DNA of 64,000 bases from Nitzschia sp. pyKryTriq1 (GCA_956465555.1 OY101120.1:496001-560000); one strand, 5' to 3'; shown: positions 23,202 through 33,524, counted from the stretch's first letter. Made by a program: numbers and translations. Notes: generated from the sequence alone by a model not told the origin.

Positions 23202-24790
23202 TCACGCTGCGCCGGTGAAATACTTACTCGTCAATTTCTGTTCCTCTGTCGACATGAGAGCATGATTGACGTATTTTCTCCCCAATTGCTTTAGTTTCGC
23301 AACGTCATGGTTGTCTTTGATCCATTGTCTCTGATCATCAAGACTGCGGTGGAAAATGTCTTCCATCTTGGCCGCCAATTGCGGAGCCAAATTGCGATTA
23401 GCACACGCTATATTGGACCAAGATTTTACGTCGTAGTAAGCCATCCAACAATCCGTGATTCGCCTCAAACGGTTTATTCCAGCCCAATAACAAGTAAAAC
23501 CAGCACTCGTATCCAACATCTCTATAACATCATACAAATGTTGTGCCTTCCAAGATCCCATCCAGTTGTATTCGAATTCAAGATACTCTACTCGCTTCAG
23601 CACATCAGAAGTTGCCCCTAGCAAGACATCGCCATCAAAACCCTCCACGTCAATGCTCAAAATATTGATAGGATTCCTGCTGATCTTGGCCTTGACCTCC
23701 TCCTTCACATACTCAACCAGTGATAAATACCCTCACCGGTACACAGCGCCTCCGCCGTTCTTCATCTGCTAGATTCTGACAACTTTCCAATCCCTGATTT
23801 TCGACTCCTCCCGTGAGACCAGCAGGAAAGAACATTTCGCTACTTTCTTTGGACACAGCCCCATGGATAACCGTCAGTCCTTTTTCTTTGTAGCCCAAAA
23901 CGGTAGCGGAGTGATTAAGTTTGTGGAATGTTTGAGGCATGGGTTCAATGCAGTGCATTTCTCCGTGGGGACGAGGGAGATATTTGTCGCGGCGGCTACC
24001 AGTAGTAGCACCCAATTCTTTTCTATAGGGCTCTAATATTTCAGACATACCCTCGTGTTGATTGCATACAGAATGGAATAACTCACTTCCATCGTGAGTC
24101 ATTGCCTTTTTTCCAAGCATCCTTTTCAATGCTGTCGTCGAAGGTACCCATTCGTAACGTATTGATCGCATCGAAGCCTTTGTTACATCCCACCGAAATT
24201 CCGAGAAAGGGAGGAGGGGGAGCGGTATTGGAGGTGTTGTTGGAGAAAGTTCTTTGAAGTTCCAAGTAATACTCCTCCAACCAGGTGGCCATTGGACATT
24301 TCGTTGCTGTAGTAAAACTACAGAGCTGGTAATACGGTCGTTTTGTGACGAGTTGTTCCACGCACAGCTCAGGAGGTAGCTAATGGCGGACCTTCAATAA
24401 TTGATCCATGGTGCATTTTTGTGGGCGGGCAAATGCAGGGGATGGCTTTTCCTTCAGCCTACTCCTAGTATGTGCTGCCTCCTCCTCTGCCTGAGGAGCG
24501 ACTTTTCGTCGTGCAGCATCGTTTCTCTCGTTTTCTGCCGTCGCTACCACTATGATCGCATCTGTGGTTGTCAGCGTGGCACTGGCAATATGATGCGTGA
24601 ACTCCTCTAGTCCTGATCCAGCATTGTCTAGTAATTCCCAGATGACAACGAGTACGAGACATGCGAGAAGAAATCCCTTTTTTGTCCCGATACGACGAGA
24701 ATTGGATCTTTCATCAAGTCGAGAGTCGAGAGCCTTGTTGTGGTAGACACATTCTTTTTGTAGCTCCTCCTTCTCCTTCTTTGGTGCCAT
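23202..24790 (-). pseudogene. Membrane-anchored FkbM-family methyltransferase, disrupted
   Basis: Starting at the ATG at 24790 the product has a basic N-terminus, one membrane segment (GFLLACLVLVVIWELL) and then an FkbM SAM-methyltransferase domain: GISVGCNKGFDAINTLRMG (motif I), EMHCIEPMPQTFHKL (motif II) and INILSIDVEGFDGDVLLGA (signature near the C-terminus). It would be a type II Golgi-like protein that O-methylates sugars. The frame is broken three times: an in-frame TAG at 24380-24382 between LLKVR and LPPELC; one excess base in the A/T run 24107-24112, after which the protein continues as AMTHDGSELF; and a shift near 23715-23745 before LVEYVKEEVK. Introns short enough to repair these would be under 35 nt, far below the others here. 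The coding parts are otherwise well preserved, so assembly errors or a young pseudogene are both possible. Confidence 0.7.
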
Positions 24791-25953
24791 AATGTACCGG
24801 TATACTGTAGCTCTCGGGCGTCCCGTCTCGTGGATGTCATGTGCCACTCGCTATGTTGTGGGTTTTTTATTTTTTATGCCATCAAGTACGCTGGAGCATG
24901 CATGACGGTTGGGACAAGAGGTAATATGGCTTGGCTTGCCATATTACCTCTTGGTTGGGATCGATCGATAGTGTGGAGTCAGAGGTCAATTGTTTCGGAA
25001 AAAGAAAAAGAAAATCCAAAAAAGAACAGCTAGGATGGGGTATGAAACTTCTCTGCCAACGCGCGCTTTCCCCACGCCCGACGCAAATTATTTTCCCCCA
25101 TCCTCGACACACTTTTGTAAATTCGCTACGGCGCATCGCCAGGCACATTTACGTAGTAAAACGCGCGATACAACATCTTTCCAGAAAACACAGCTAGCTG
25201 AAACACAGTTTCGCGCACGCGATATCACGCGTTGACCTGGCAGGTAGTAACCAACTACCTCGCAATGTGTCACTGTCACCAAATTAATGGACTGACGTTA
25301 CGAATCATCTAAGTATCTTTTGGTTGAACGTGCTACAACAGGGAAAGGACCTTCAGAGCTGTTTATGATCATTTAGAGCTTGGCCAAATTTAACTAGCAT
25401 AATCGCGAGTGCGTCAAACCGAGATAGTTTTTACGCGCGTAGCGAGTGGCCAGGGGTAACTGTACACCAAAATAATGTTTGACCCCCTGTTCTTCCCTCC
25501 CCCGATGATTCGAGGTGGAGGCAGTTATTCGACAATTTTTTGAATTTGTTCTATTCTCCAAATTTATGAAAATGGTCGGAGTTTCACCACATCATCGTGT
25601 TTACTTAGAACATTGGGCGGTCACGCTCGACAAAATACATAAAGCGGAAAAGACTCAACGATGAAAGTGGGCTAAGTATTTCGGACAGTGTTATGGTAAT
25701 TAGGGATATATTCATATTCAGCATTGAAGATTTTATTAACTAGAAACGTAGCAGATTCGCATTAATTTTGGTCCAACTCGGAAGGCTCGTCGTCACTCGC
25801 TCGTCACGGAACCACCCAAACAACTTCCGAAAGACTTCTTCTGAATCATCATGAAGACGAAGAAGAGACAAACTCTCATAATCGGCACAATTCACACTTT
25901 TACACTTTTATCACTACACCAGTGGCACCAACCAACAAATCAATCAATCAACC
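24791..25953. other. Intergenic between divergent genes
   Basis: Upstream region shared by the FkbM gene (minus) and the small secreted protein (plus). It holds a perfect hairpin at 24915-24953 and otherwise no recognised gene. A CACA/CAAT-rich patch precedes the ATG at 25954. Confidence 0.5.
24915..24953. repeat. Perfect 16-bp inverted repeat with 7-base loop
   Basis: CAAGAGGTAATATGGC is followed by TTGGCTT and then its exact reverse complement GCCATATTACCTCTTG. It lies about 125-165 bp upstream of the FkbM start codon on the opposite strand. It could be a hairpin in RNA, a dimeric factor site or a small terminal-inverted-repeat relic. Confidence 0.85.
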
Positions 25954-26244
25954 ATGAGATCACTTTTCCTTGCTCTTATTGCCATTGCCCTCGTTTCCTC
26001 CAACGCCGATGAACAATTTGCTCGTCATCGTCTCGGTAACGATGCCATCCAGAAGACGAAGACCGTTCGTGGTGTGAACGCGAAATACGTGGGCTTGGCT
26101 GCCGAAGTCGATATGAAAGTCCAGAACCGAGTCCAACGGAGACACTTGAAGGGAGACATGGACAATGGTGGTAAGGATACGGATGAGGATACAGGCGATG
26201 ATCTCGAGGAACAGCCTGGTGGAGATATGTCGATGTCCCTCTAA
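25954..26244 (+). CDS. Small secreted acidic protein, family unknown
   Basis: A 96-residue frame with a clear signal peptide (MRSLFLALIAIALVSSNA) and a start context ACCATG after a CAAT/ATCA-rich leader. The mature part is about 78 residues, first mixed (QNRVQRRHLKGD, containing a possible dibasic processing site) and then strongly acidic (DEDTGDDLEEQPGGD), ending in MSMSL. No cysteines and no known domain are seen. The signal peptide and sharp charge pattern argue for a real gene, but nothing else supports a function; cell-wall or extracellular roles would be guesses. Confidence 0.6.
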   Translation: MRSLFLALIAIALVSSNADEQFARHRLGNDAIQKTKTVRGVNAKYVGLAAEVDMKVQNRVQRRHLKGDMDNGGKDTDEDTGDDLEEQPGGDMSMSL

Positions 26245-28081
26245 AAGGCATGTCCAAGTGTTGCTGTACATCAAGTTGTTTTGGTGCCTTGCCCTTTTCG
26301 GTCTGCATAAGCTTCTGGAGGAGTATCTGGGCATGTTGAAATGGGGACGGCATCTTCTTGGAGTCCCCCCTTATGTCTGGAGTCCTCCCTATTGCATTCT
26401 CGAGGATAGTACCGATGTGATACGAACACTGATAGAAAGCAAATTTTGCATACTTTCTCGCTTTTAGCTAGTAGAATTTGATGTGCTTTTATAGAACGCG
26501 ATGCAATCCCTCTCTACATGTTTGGACAGATCCTTCTGCTTATGCTGGTGACGGGAACCTATCTCCGCTCACTAAAATGTTAACATCGTACTCTCGCATG
26601 TACCGTAGCCCGATAACTACCAACTATACCAGTGCTGCTACTGTACCAGTCAAAAATCGCTTTCGGGACTTATCACCGCTTTCGGGACTTACGTGCGACA
26701 CATTTGTTTCGGGGCCCTGAAAACCATCCGAATCAACCCCGGTGTTCCAACCAACACGTCAAACCCTTCGTAGAAACACACAGATGGACCAATCAACTTG
26801 CTTCAATCGTTTCCAACTTGAACTCATGCCAGAATTCATTGGAGAAGTTGAAGGAGGCTTCGTTTGAAAATGAAATGTGTCGCGACACACATTCCCGTCC
26901 GTCGTCCGTCAATTTTGGGAACCGAAGAACATAAATTTGTCGTAGTAGGACACATTTTTTTTTTAGCAAAGGGCATATTCAAAATTCTCCGCGCGAATTT
27001 TTTGGATCTCCTCATTCCTCCACCACTACCAAGTCGGGGACGAAATCCTTATCAAACAGGATCAAAACACAAAATTCGGAATGGACCCATACAAAGGTCC
27101 ATACGTTATTACGGAAGTTCGAAATAATGGAACCGTTCGCGTTCGCGAAGGCATAATTGAAGACACTTATAACATACGAATGATAACACCATATAAACGC
27201 TCGTAGATCCCAGAACATGGGGGCGAGTGCAATACACACGGTCTACGCGACTCGTACGACCATAGTCTGCCCTTCGTCGGTAGATAATGTCCTGAAGGAT
27301 CTTCCACGCTAGTGCGCGCCGTGCATGCGCAGACGCCCTAGCCACGACCAGTCGATGACGTGGTCGGCCCGAAATGACTCGGGTGCGTGTGAGACGCGCA
27401 ACGCACCAACGCTCAATTCCACAAGATCGCTTCACGCCTCTGCAGAACCGATCTATCGACAATTTTACCGGCGAGACGGCAGATGAATTTTTCGGTTTTT
27501 TGCGATCCGTCTCTTTCTCTTCATTTTCTTTTGCGTCGCCCACTTTCTCATAAATTTCAAATTCATTTTTGGTCCTGTGATCATGGGACAGTACGCGTAT
27601 AAATCCATCTTCACATATGATCAAAGTAATCAAATAGTACTTCAGAACGCCACAGAATGGGGGGATTATTCACATTCTGATATTGCCCGAAGTCTATTTT
27701 ATTTTGATTGGCTAAATCGATGCACCGGCCAGCCATTTCGCGCGCTTTTTAGCGCGTCTTCAGAAGCACGATCCGAAACTTTGGCTACCAGGTACCCCTA
27801 ATAGGCCGATGCGAGAACCCTCTGATGTACTGTACTGGTACTACTTGTACCGGTACACCCGTACGAGTACGAGTAGTCGTATTGCACAATTACCGTCCCG
27901 GAAAAAGAAGTTGGGGTAGAAAACGGAACAAGGAGTCAACTAATAACTACCGGTACGCAGGTTCACGTATCTCATGGCAAACTTCTGACAACTCGTTGAC
28001 ACAACTCATTATCATAATATCGCGAGATAAAGCCAAGTACCGGCAAATCGAAACAGCCCATCGAACAAAAAGTATCTCAGC
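26245..28081. other. Long intergenic stretch with a gypsy fossil
   Basis: No host gene is supported. It contains a small direct repeat (CGCTTTCGGGACTTA twice near 26659-26692), a gypsy integrase remnant (27022-27206) with A/T-rich sequence after it that may be LTR-derived, and a GTAC-rich patch near 27825-27880. Confidence 0.5.
27022..27206 (+). mobile_element. Gypsy-like retroelement fossil: C-terminal end of integrase
   Basis: The plus strand encodes a short segment with the features of the C-terminal, SH3-like end of gypsy-type integrases (VGDEILIK, YKGPYVITEV, NGTVRV, YNIRMITPYK) and then stops. Placement of the integrase at the end of pol points to the Ty3/gypsy group rather than copia. 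The rest of pol is not recognisable; sequence downstream to about 27780 may be old LTR. The remnant is heavily reduced. Confidence 0.6.
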
Positions 28082-28471
28082 ATGGATTTTGCAGTGGTTT
28101 CCAAACTGCACGGCGTGGCTGCCATGTTCTTCGGCGTGGTCTTTCTCCTGGCGTCCTTTGGCTGGAGTTTGCCCGTAATGGGGCCCGAAGCGCTACTTCT
28201 TGGATGGGACTTGGCCAATCCGTCTCTTGTGTTTTTGACGCGATTCTTGGCAGGAGCAATGCTTGGCCTAGGTATGCTCGAATGGGTCCATGCAGGTGAT
28301 GAAAAGACCAAGCAGCCATTTGTGGTGTATCATGCGGTGTCCGTGGTCCTCATTATGTATTCCAGCATGGGGGCTGTCACGTATTGGTTTGGGTGGGTGT
28401 ACGCCGTCCTCCTTACAGTATTCTTGATTGCCGGTGTCCTTGGCAAAACCGGTGGTTATGGAGCGATCTAA
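28082..28471 (+). CDS. Small four-helix membrane protein, family unknown
   Basis: A 129-residue single-exon frame starting at 28082. Four hydrophobic segments alternate with short loops: residues about 8-30 (LHGVAAMFFGVVFLLASFGW), 45-66, 77-97 (VVYHAVSVVLIMYSSMGAVT) and 101-122 (FGWVYAVLLTVFLIAGVLG). A basic/acidic loop EWVHAGDEKTKQ separates helices two and three. The even composition and lack of low-complexity sequence support a real gene. There is no signal peptide apart from the first helix. I do not recognise the family; compact four-helix proteins of unknown function are common in algal genomes. Confidence 0.6.
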   Translation: MDFAVVSKLHGVAAMFFGVVFLLASFGWSLPVMGPEALLLGWDLANPSLVFLTRFLAGAMLGLGMLEWVHAGDEKTKQPFVVYHAVSVVLIMYSSMGAVTYWFGWVYAVLLTVFLIAGVLGKTGGYGAI

Positions 28472-29649
28472 TAACCTGGAACTACGACTACAGTACTAGT
28501 GTGTAATGTCAACGAAGGAATGAAATGGCTGCAAGCTACAATTATGGCGAGAAAGACTGAAATTGGTTGGTTGGCCTTTTTTGACCCCGCTAAAAGATAT
28601 AAATTAATTGAATTAATTGAAGCAGACAATGATTTCTTCGTAAACAAGTTGCCCAGGCTTACTTCTTTCCCTCCACGGGTTTCGGATTGAGGTTTGGCTT
28701 CTTCTTTCATTGGAAGAATGAGTCAAATCCATTCAATACCATCCTACTAGCTACTACTTCTACCCCGCTTTTCTCTGCTCGAGTTTTATTAGTAGATTAC
28801 AGTAGTAGGATTAGTGTGCGTGGCAATCGTGATGGGCATCGATGTCAATAAAATGAATCGGTTGAGAGAAATCTCTTTATTTAGGTCAATCGATCCATCT
28901 CGTAGTGTGCATCAGGAGCTTCCTCGTCGAGTATGGTGGATACTACTCTAGACTTGTACCCTCCTCTCCTGGAGCGCTACACGCATCCATGTGTAGCTCT
29001 ACTACTAGTAGTACTGTAGTTAGCTCTATTACTATATGCAGCTAGTAGAGTAGAGAGGCTCTCTAGCTAGAGAGTAGCTCTTCTCTTAGCAGTACTTGTA
29101 GTTGACAATCGTTGGAAGAAGAAGGTTCCGATACCTGGCACCGGTACTGTTCAGTACGAATACGCAGTAGACATTATTTGGTTTGAACAGGACGACTAAA
29201 TCCTCTACCATGGGTATCTCGCACGTACAGGTACCAGCTACTGTACAGTACTGGTACTGTACTGGTACATGCAGTACCAGTACTTGTATACCGCGACTAC
29301 CGCAGCAAACGCAACATTATTATCCAGCGTCTCTCATTCATCTGTCTTCTCCTCTCTCGCCGTCGACTGTATTATCCGTGTGTTGGAACAACATCATCTA
29401 CTCATACCATACCGGTACTGATACAGTACCACCGGCACTCTACTCTCTGCTCAAAAACGGGGAACGGGGATCTTCTTTGACATTGGCGTAGCTTGTAGAC
29501 ACCGAGTTCAATACCCTCCAACATAGAGAGAGAGAGAGAGAGAGACGATAAAAGACTACTGTATCGATAACTATCTATCTATCGTCGTCGTTGTTGTCGT
29601 CGTCGTCGTCGTCGCTCTGTGGGAAAAATACAGAAGCAGCGCAATAAGA
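28472..29649. other. Intergenic, microsatellite-rich
   Basis: Holds CTACTAGTAG-type arrays (about 28740-29100), a dense cluster of GTAC words (29140-29290) and an (AG)n run at about 29525-29545. No gene is supported. Confidence 0.6.
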
Positions 29650-31584
29650 ATGATGAGGGTGGCCGCCTCACGGGGTCGAAACCCCGCAGCAGCAGTGGCT
29701 CCACCATCAATATCAAGACGACGAGGAACAACATCCAATGACAGTAAGGGTGCGTTTTTCAAGTATATTTTTGGTGGTGTGGTGGTCGCCGTGGTTTTAT
29801 TCATTTGCATGAGCCTCTACGGCTTGCATATTGTCACTACTACGGCATCAGCATCGTCATCATCATCATCATCATCGACGAAAAAAACACCTCAAAGGCG
29901 GCTCCCAGGATCGGAGGCGAGAACTGTGATATCCAAGCTAAGAAATGACTTTGAACTACGATATGGGAGCTACAGCAAAATATTATTAGAGCGAGGGCTG
30001 GACGAATTTGGTTCCATCGATGCCACCGCCAGGCGAATGGTCGAAGCCAGTCAAGCGGGTCGTCCCTTTGTGATGGCGTTCTCGGGATATTCGGTGACTG
30101 TGGGTCGGGGCAACTTTTTCAATCAATCCTTTCCCTTTGAAGTGCAACGAATCCTGAATGAGCCAATGCAAAAATTACTCGGCATCGCCTTGGTGGTGCG
30201 CAATGCAGCCATTGGTGGTATCCCATCCTTTCCCTACAGTTTTTGCCTTGAACACTTTGTTGGGAGCGATCCTGACGTCCTTTCTTGGGATTACAGCATG
30301 AATGAGGGAGGAAGTGAGGCGGTACTGGAAGCCTTTGTGCGACAATCCATGCAGCAGTTATCGAAACACCCCATGATCATCATGTTGGACAAGAATGTTC
30401 GCCGAAGCAATCTTTTGAAAGAATACGCAGAAAAGGGTCTCCTAGCAGATGCGATTACAGTCGGAAGAAAGGACGATGTTCTGGATGCGAATACACTTTC
30501 CAGTCTCGAGAAGCCATTGCCGCCGGGCTTTCAAGAATGGGATGAGTTTGGCGCCCCGCCGTCCTGCCCGGGCCGAGGTGCATGGCATCCAAAGCGACAA
30601 GAACACAGCATGATCGGATGGGTCATCGCCATGCATTTTGTCAATGTTTTGGAACGAGCCTACGAAATGTTACAACAACAACCACCACCACCACCAAATA
30701 ATATCAATATTGGAAGGAGTCTAGTAGACCACGATGGTCGGGTGGTCTTTCCAAAACCATCAAGTCGCATGCCCGACAATGATCCAGCAGTCAACGAAAT
30801 GTTGTTCGGTCATAAAGTGAAAGATTCTGCGGACGCCTCCTCCTCCTCCTACGCAATGAAGGTTTTGTCGTGTCGAACGTCGTTTGTACCCGCTACCGAT
30901 GAGGAAAAGACATTACCCTCCATTGTTGTGTCAGGTTTTTCCGAAGATGATTTGGACATTATGCTCGATCGAACAGAAGAGCACTATAAGAAAGGCTGGG
31001 TCTTTGACGTGAGCAAAACAGAACGAGTGACGAAACGCAAAGTTGAACGTTGTGGTGGACTCGGCTACATTGATATGAAAATTGCCATGTATGGAATCCC
31101 TGCCAGTGGTAAACTTCGCCTGTGGCTACCTTTCGAAGGTCCCTCTCACGATGACCATTCCCATCATTCCTCCGAGGATGATGCTGTCGATGCCAAACAT
31201 TGGTTCGATGACTTGATCATTTGCGAAGCCAACGAGAAACGTTCTGACGATGCTTGCAAATTGCACCAAGACATGACCATCGAAGTGGGAGGTGTGGAGG
31301 CATCTGCAGTACGTGAAGTAAGTGGGGCAGGAGAGTACTTGAAACGAAAGACATGTGTCAACGTGGGAATTCCCAAGGGAGCGAAGGTTACGAAACTGAG
31401 TCAGGTAACTGCGACTGATGGTCAACTTCTATCGAGCCAGGACATAATGAGGCTGGCTGGTCATGCTGGGGGGGATCATGACAACAACAATATCGGTATT
31501 GTTGTTGACATTAGTGCCAAATCCAAAGTCACATTGGATGGAGGGGCTTGTTGCTTGTCTCATATCGTGTGGGAAATGCATTAG
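29650..31584 (+). CDS. Type II membrane protein with SGNH/GDSL-like domain
   Basis: Single exon, 644 residues from the tandem ATGs at 29650. A short cytosolic N-terminus is followed by one membrane span (FGGVVVAVVLFICMSLYG, about 43-60) and a Ser-rich stem, the layout of Golgi or surface enzymes. The lumenal part starts with MAFSGYSVTVGRGNFF (about 140-155), a GDSL-like block with a candidate Ser. It continues with RNAAIGGIPSFPYSF and DPDVLSWDYSMNEG and ends in WHPKRQEHSMIGW (about 312-324), which fits the last SGNH block with its His. These proteins are often polysaccharide esterases or carry no activity; the substrate cannot be told. The C-terminal third is Asp/His-rich and contains a separate beta-rich segment (CVNVGIPKGAKVTKL). 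Confidence 0.7.
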   Translation: MMRVAASRGRNPAAAVAPPSISRRRGTTSNDSKGAFFKYIFGGVVVAVVLFICMSLYGLHIVTTTASASSSSSSSSTKKTPQRRLPGSEARTVISKLRNDFELRYGSYSKILLERGLDEFGSIDATARRMVEASQAGRPFVMAFSGYSVTVGRGNFFNQSFPFEVQRILNEPMQKLLGIALVVRNAAIGGIPSFPYSFCLEHFVGSDPDVLSWDYSMNEGGSEAVLEAFVRQSMQQLSKHPMIIMLDKNVRRSNLLKEYAEKGLLADAITVGRKDDVLDANTLSSLEKPLPPGFQEWDEFGAPPSCPGRGAWHPKRQEHSMIGWVIAMHFVNVLERAYEMLQQQPPPPPNNINIGRSLVDHDGRVVFPKPSSRMPDNDPAVNEMLFGHKVKDSADASSSSYAMKVLSCRTSFVPATDEEKTLPSIVVSGFSEDDLDIMLDRTEEHYKKGWVFDVSKTERVTKRKVERCGGLGYIDMKIAMYGIPASGKLRLWLPFEGPSHDDHSHHSSEDDAVDAKHWFDDLIICEANEKRSDDACKLHQDMTIEVGGVEASAVREVSGAGEYLKRKTCVNVGIPKGAKVTKLSQVTATDGQLLSSQDIMRLAGHAGGDHDNNNIGIVVDISAKSKVTLDGGACCLSHIVWEMH

Positions 31585-32819
31585 TAGGAATCCGACGACG
31601 GAGGGGCTGCCGTATGGAGTACGATGGGTTGGGACGACGGCCAACACCAACAACCGCATGTCAATCTATCTACTACTCTCTAGTAGAGAGAGCTCATAAC
31701 AACAAACAAACCTTCCTGCACTACTGTACGTACTACGGACGGTGCAAGTGCGATTGACTCTCTACTACTAGTAGTGAATACTTTTTTGGTCTACATAGGT
31801 ACTATAGTCTCTACCAGCAGTTCGTTCTAAAAAGTAGATCTCTCTAGTGGTAGTAGTCTACGAGAGAGCGAGGGTAGCTGCTCTACCTGACCCTCAAGTA
31901 GTACTAGTTGTATTTCCTAGTAGTAGTATGATTGATCTGCGATTTGGATTGCTGATTCTTATTGATACCGGGAGGAATATCCTTCTAAGAAAGGCTGCGT
32001 CAACTACGCCTACCGACTGCACCTGGTAGTACTAGAGCTACTCCCACTACTTCTACTCTCTACTAGTAGTAGTGGTAGCTGCTACTCTAGTCTACTCTAC
32101 TACTACTAGCAGCACTCTCTCAGCAGAGGGATGTGTCATTATATTAGTACTAGTACTCCTAGTAGTAGTAGTACTACGAATAATATTTTTTGGTAATACT
32201 CCTGTACAAGTACTGTGCCGTAGTATTCAAAAGCGCGAAGTAGCTAGTACCAGTAGTAGCTACTGTAGGTCTACTCTAGTAGTAGTAGCTCTAGAGAGTT
32301 GTGGAGAGAAGATTTTCTCCCAACGGCGATGTGCTGATGATTGATGATGATCATGATCATCATCATGATGATGATGATCATTCATTCACGACCCGAGGAG
32401 TCGTCAGTCGTCGTCGCTTCATCCTTCTAAATAAATCGCGCGACGTTCTATGACGTCAAACGTAAAAAAATAGCCAATTATCCAATCAATCATATCTGTA
32501 TATATTCAATGTCTGGATGATGATGATGATTCGCCATTGATGATTCGTATTCGGCGATGCGCTCGCGATTGAGCGAGCGTGTCTACAGTCCGCAACAGTT
32601 AGTGTAACGATAGCGCGGTATGTACAACTGGTACTGCTGGTACGTATTCGTCCCGTACCACGTACGAGTAGACTTACGACGGTGGTGGGGTATCTTTTTA
32701 TCGGCTCATCGGCATCCAAAAACTCGTCATAAAATTCTTGGATTTGAGAGTTATTAAATTTTGTCCTCCCCCCATTTTGACCTCTTCAATTTTTACTTCA
32801 GGAACTCTAGAAACACACC
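31585..32819. other. Intergenic, CTAG/CTACTAG arrays
   Basis: About 600 bp of imperfect CTA/TAG trinucleotide arrays (31670-32300) rich in CTAG, then ATG/CAT repeats (32335-32385) and a CRE-type site (32451-32458). Short frames here are by-products of the repeats. Confidence 0.6.
32451..32458. promoter_or_regulatory. CRE-type palindrome TGACGTCA upstream of the PDZ gene
   Basis: A full TGACGTCA lies 362 bp before the ATG at 32820. Diatom bZIP factors act on TGACGT-type CO2/cAMP-response elements, so this could be functional, but one site alone is weak evidence. Confidence 0.3.
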
Positions 32820-33524
32820 ATGAGTGCCGTCATTGCTAAAGCAAAGAAAGAGTCCGCTGAGTCCGCGTTGGGCGTGGCTTTCTCCCGGGAAAATCCTGAT
32901 TCCCCGCTCAAAATCCACTTGATCCGTGACGACTCTATCTTCGCGTCGACTGATTTAAAACCAGGCATGATTGTCGGCGATATTATGGGCGAGACCATGA
33001 CCTGGAAGACTCCCGCGGACGCCGCTGCTGCCTTGAAAGGAGCCCCAGCGGGTTTTGTTTCCATCACGGCTGCCGAGCCAGTGTTGGGCGAAATCACCAG
33101 ACAGCAAGCTGCTGAAAAAATGGCCATTTCGGTGCAGACTAAGCCGGACAAGCCCGGCGTCTTTATCCGCAAGATTTATCCCACGGGTCCGTTTGCTGGA
33201 TCCGAGCTGGCGGAAGGGCAACAGTTGGTCTCGATCAACGGCAAGCCTTGCCCTAGCGATACTAAACAAGCCATTGATTTGGTGATGCGATCTCAGAGCC
33301 GACTTAAGATTGTGGCGATTCCTGTGGCGACACCTGCTGCTGATGAGAGAGAAGAAACCGAAGCCACACGTGGTTTGGATGTTGTGGAGGAGAAGACGAT
33401 CATCGAAGAGAAGGCCGTCGAAGAGACGGTCGTTGAAGAGCTTTTCGTTGAACAGGCGGATTCCCTAATCGAACAACAAGAGAAGGGATTGTTCGATCAA
33501 ATCTTCGCCACTTGTATCTGTTAG
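32820..33524 (+). CDS. PDZ-domain protein with C-terminal -CXC
   Basis: Single exon, 234 residues. One PDZ-like domain is clear at about 105-165: KPGVFIRKIYPTGPFAG, SELAEGQQLVSINGKPC and KQAIDLVMRSQSRLKIVAI, with the expected GPFAGS turn and I-NGK strand. The first 90 residues (LGVAFSRENPDSPLKIHLI ... DLKPGMIVGDIMGE) look like a second, degenerate PDZ repeat. A Glu/Val-rich stretch of about 40 residues follows (VVEEKTIIEEKAVEE). The protein ends in ATCIC; a terminal Cys-X-Cys is the form geranylgeranylated in Rab GTPases, so lipid anchoring is possible but unproved for a non-Rab protein. It probably acts as a cytosolic or membrane-edge scaffold. Confidence 0.75.
   Translation: MSAVIAKAKKESAESALGVAFSRENPDSPLKIHLIRDDSIFASTDLKPGMIVGDIMGETMTWKTPADAAAALKGAPAGFVSITAAEPVLGEITRQQAAEKMAISVQTKPDKPGVFIRKIYPTGPFAGSELAEGQQLVSINGKPCPSDTKQAIDLVMRSQSRLKIVAIPVATPAADEREETEATRGLDVVEEKTIIEEKAVEETVVEELFVEQADSLIEQQEKGLFDQIFATCIC

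Noticed and set aside
23715-23750. A tiny intron (25-34 nt) to repair the FkbM frame
   Set aside because: GTGAGG at 23742 resembles a donor, but all other introns here are at least about 70 nt and no branch or pyrimidine tract fits.
27109-27633. 174-residue minus-strand frame over the gypsy fossil flank
   Set aside because: No recognisable features, and the plus strand carries the integrase-like segment.
29183-29491. 102-residue open frame in GTAC-rich DNA
   Set aside because: Built from TACTGGTAC-type repeats, giving Tyr/Thr/Val-rich nonsense without any start context or domain.
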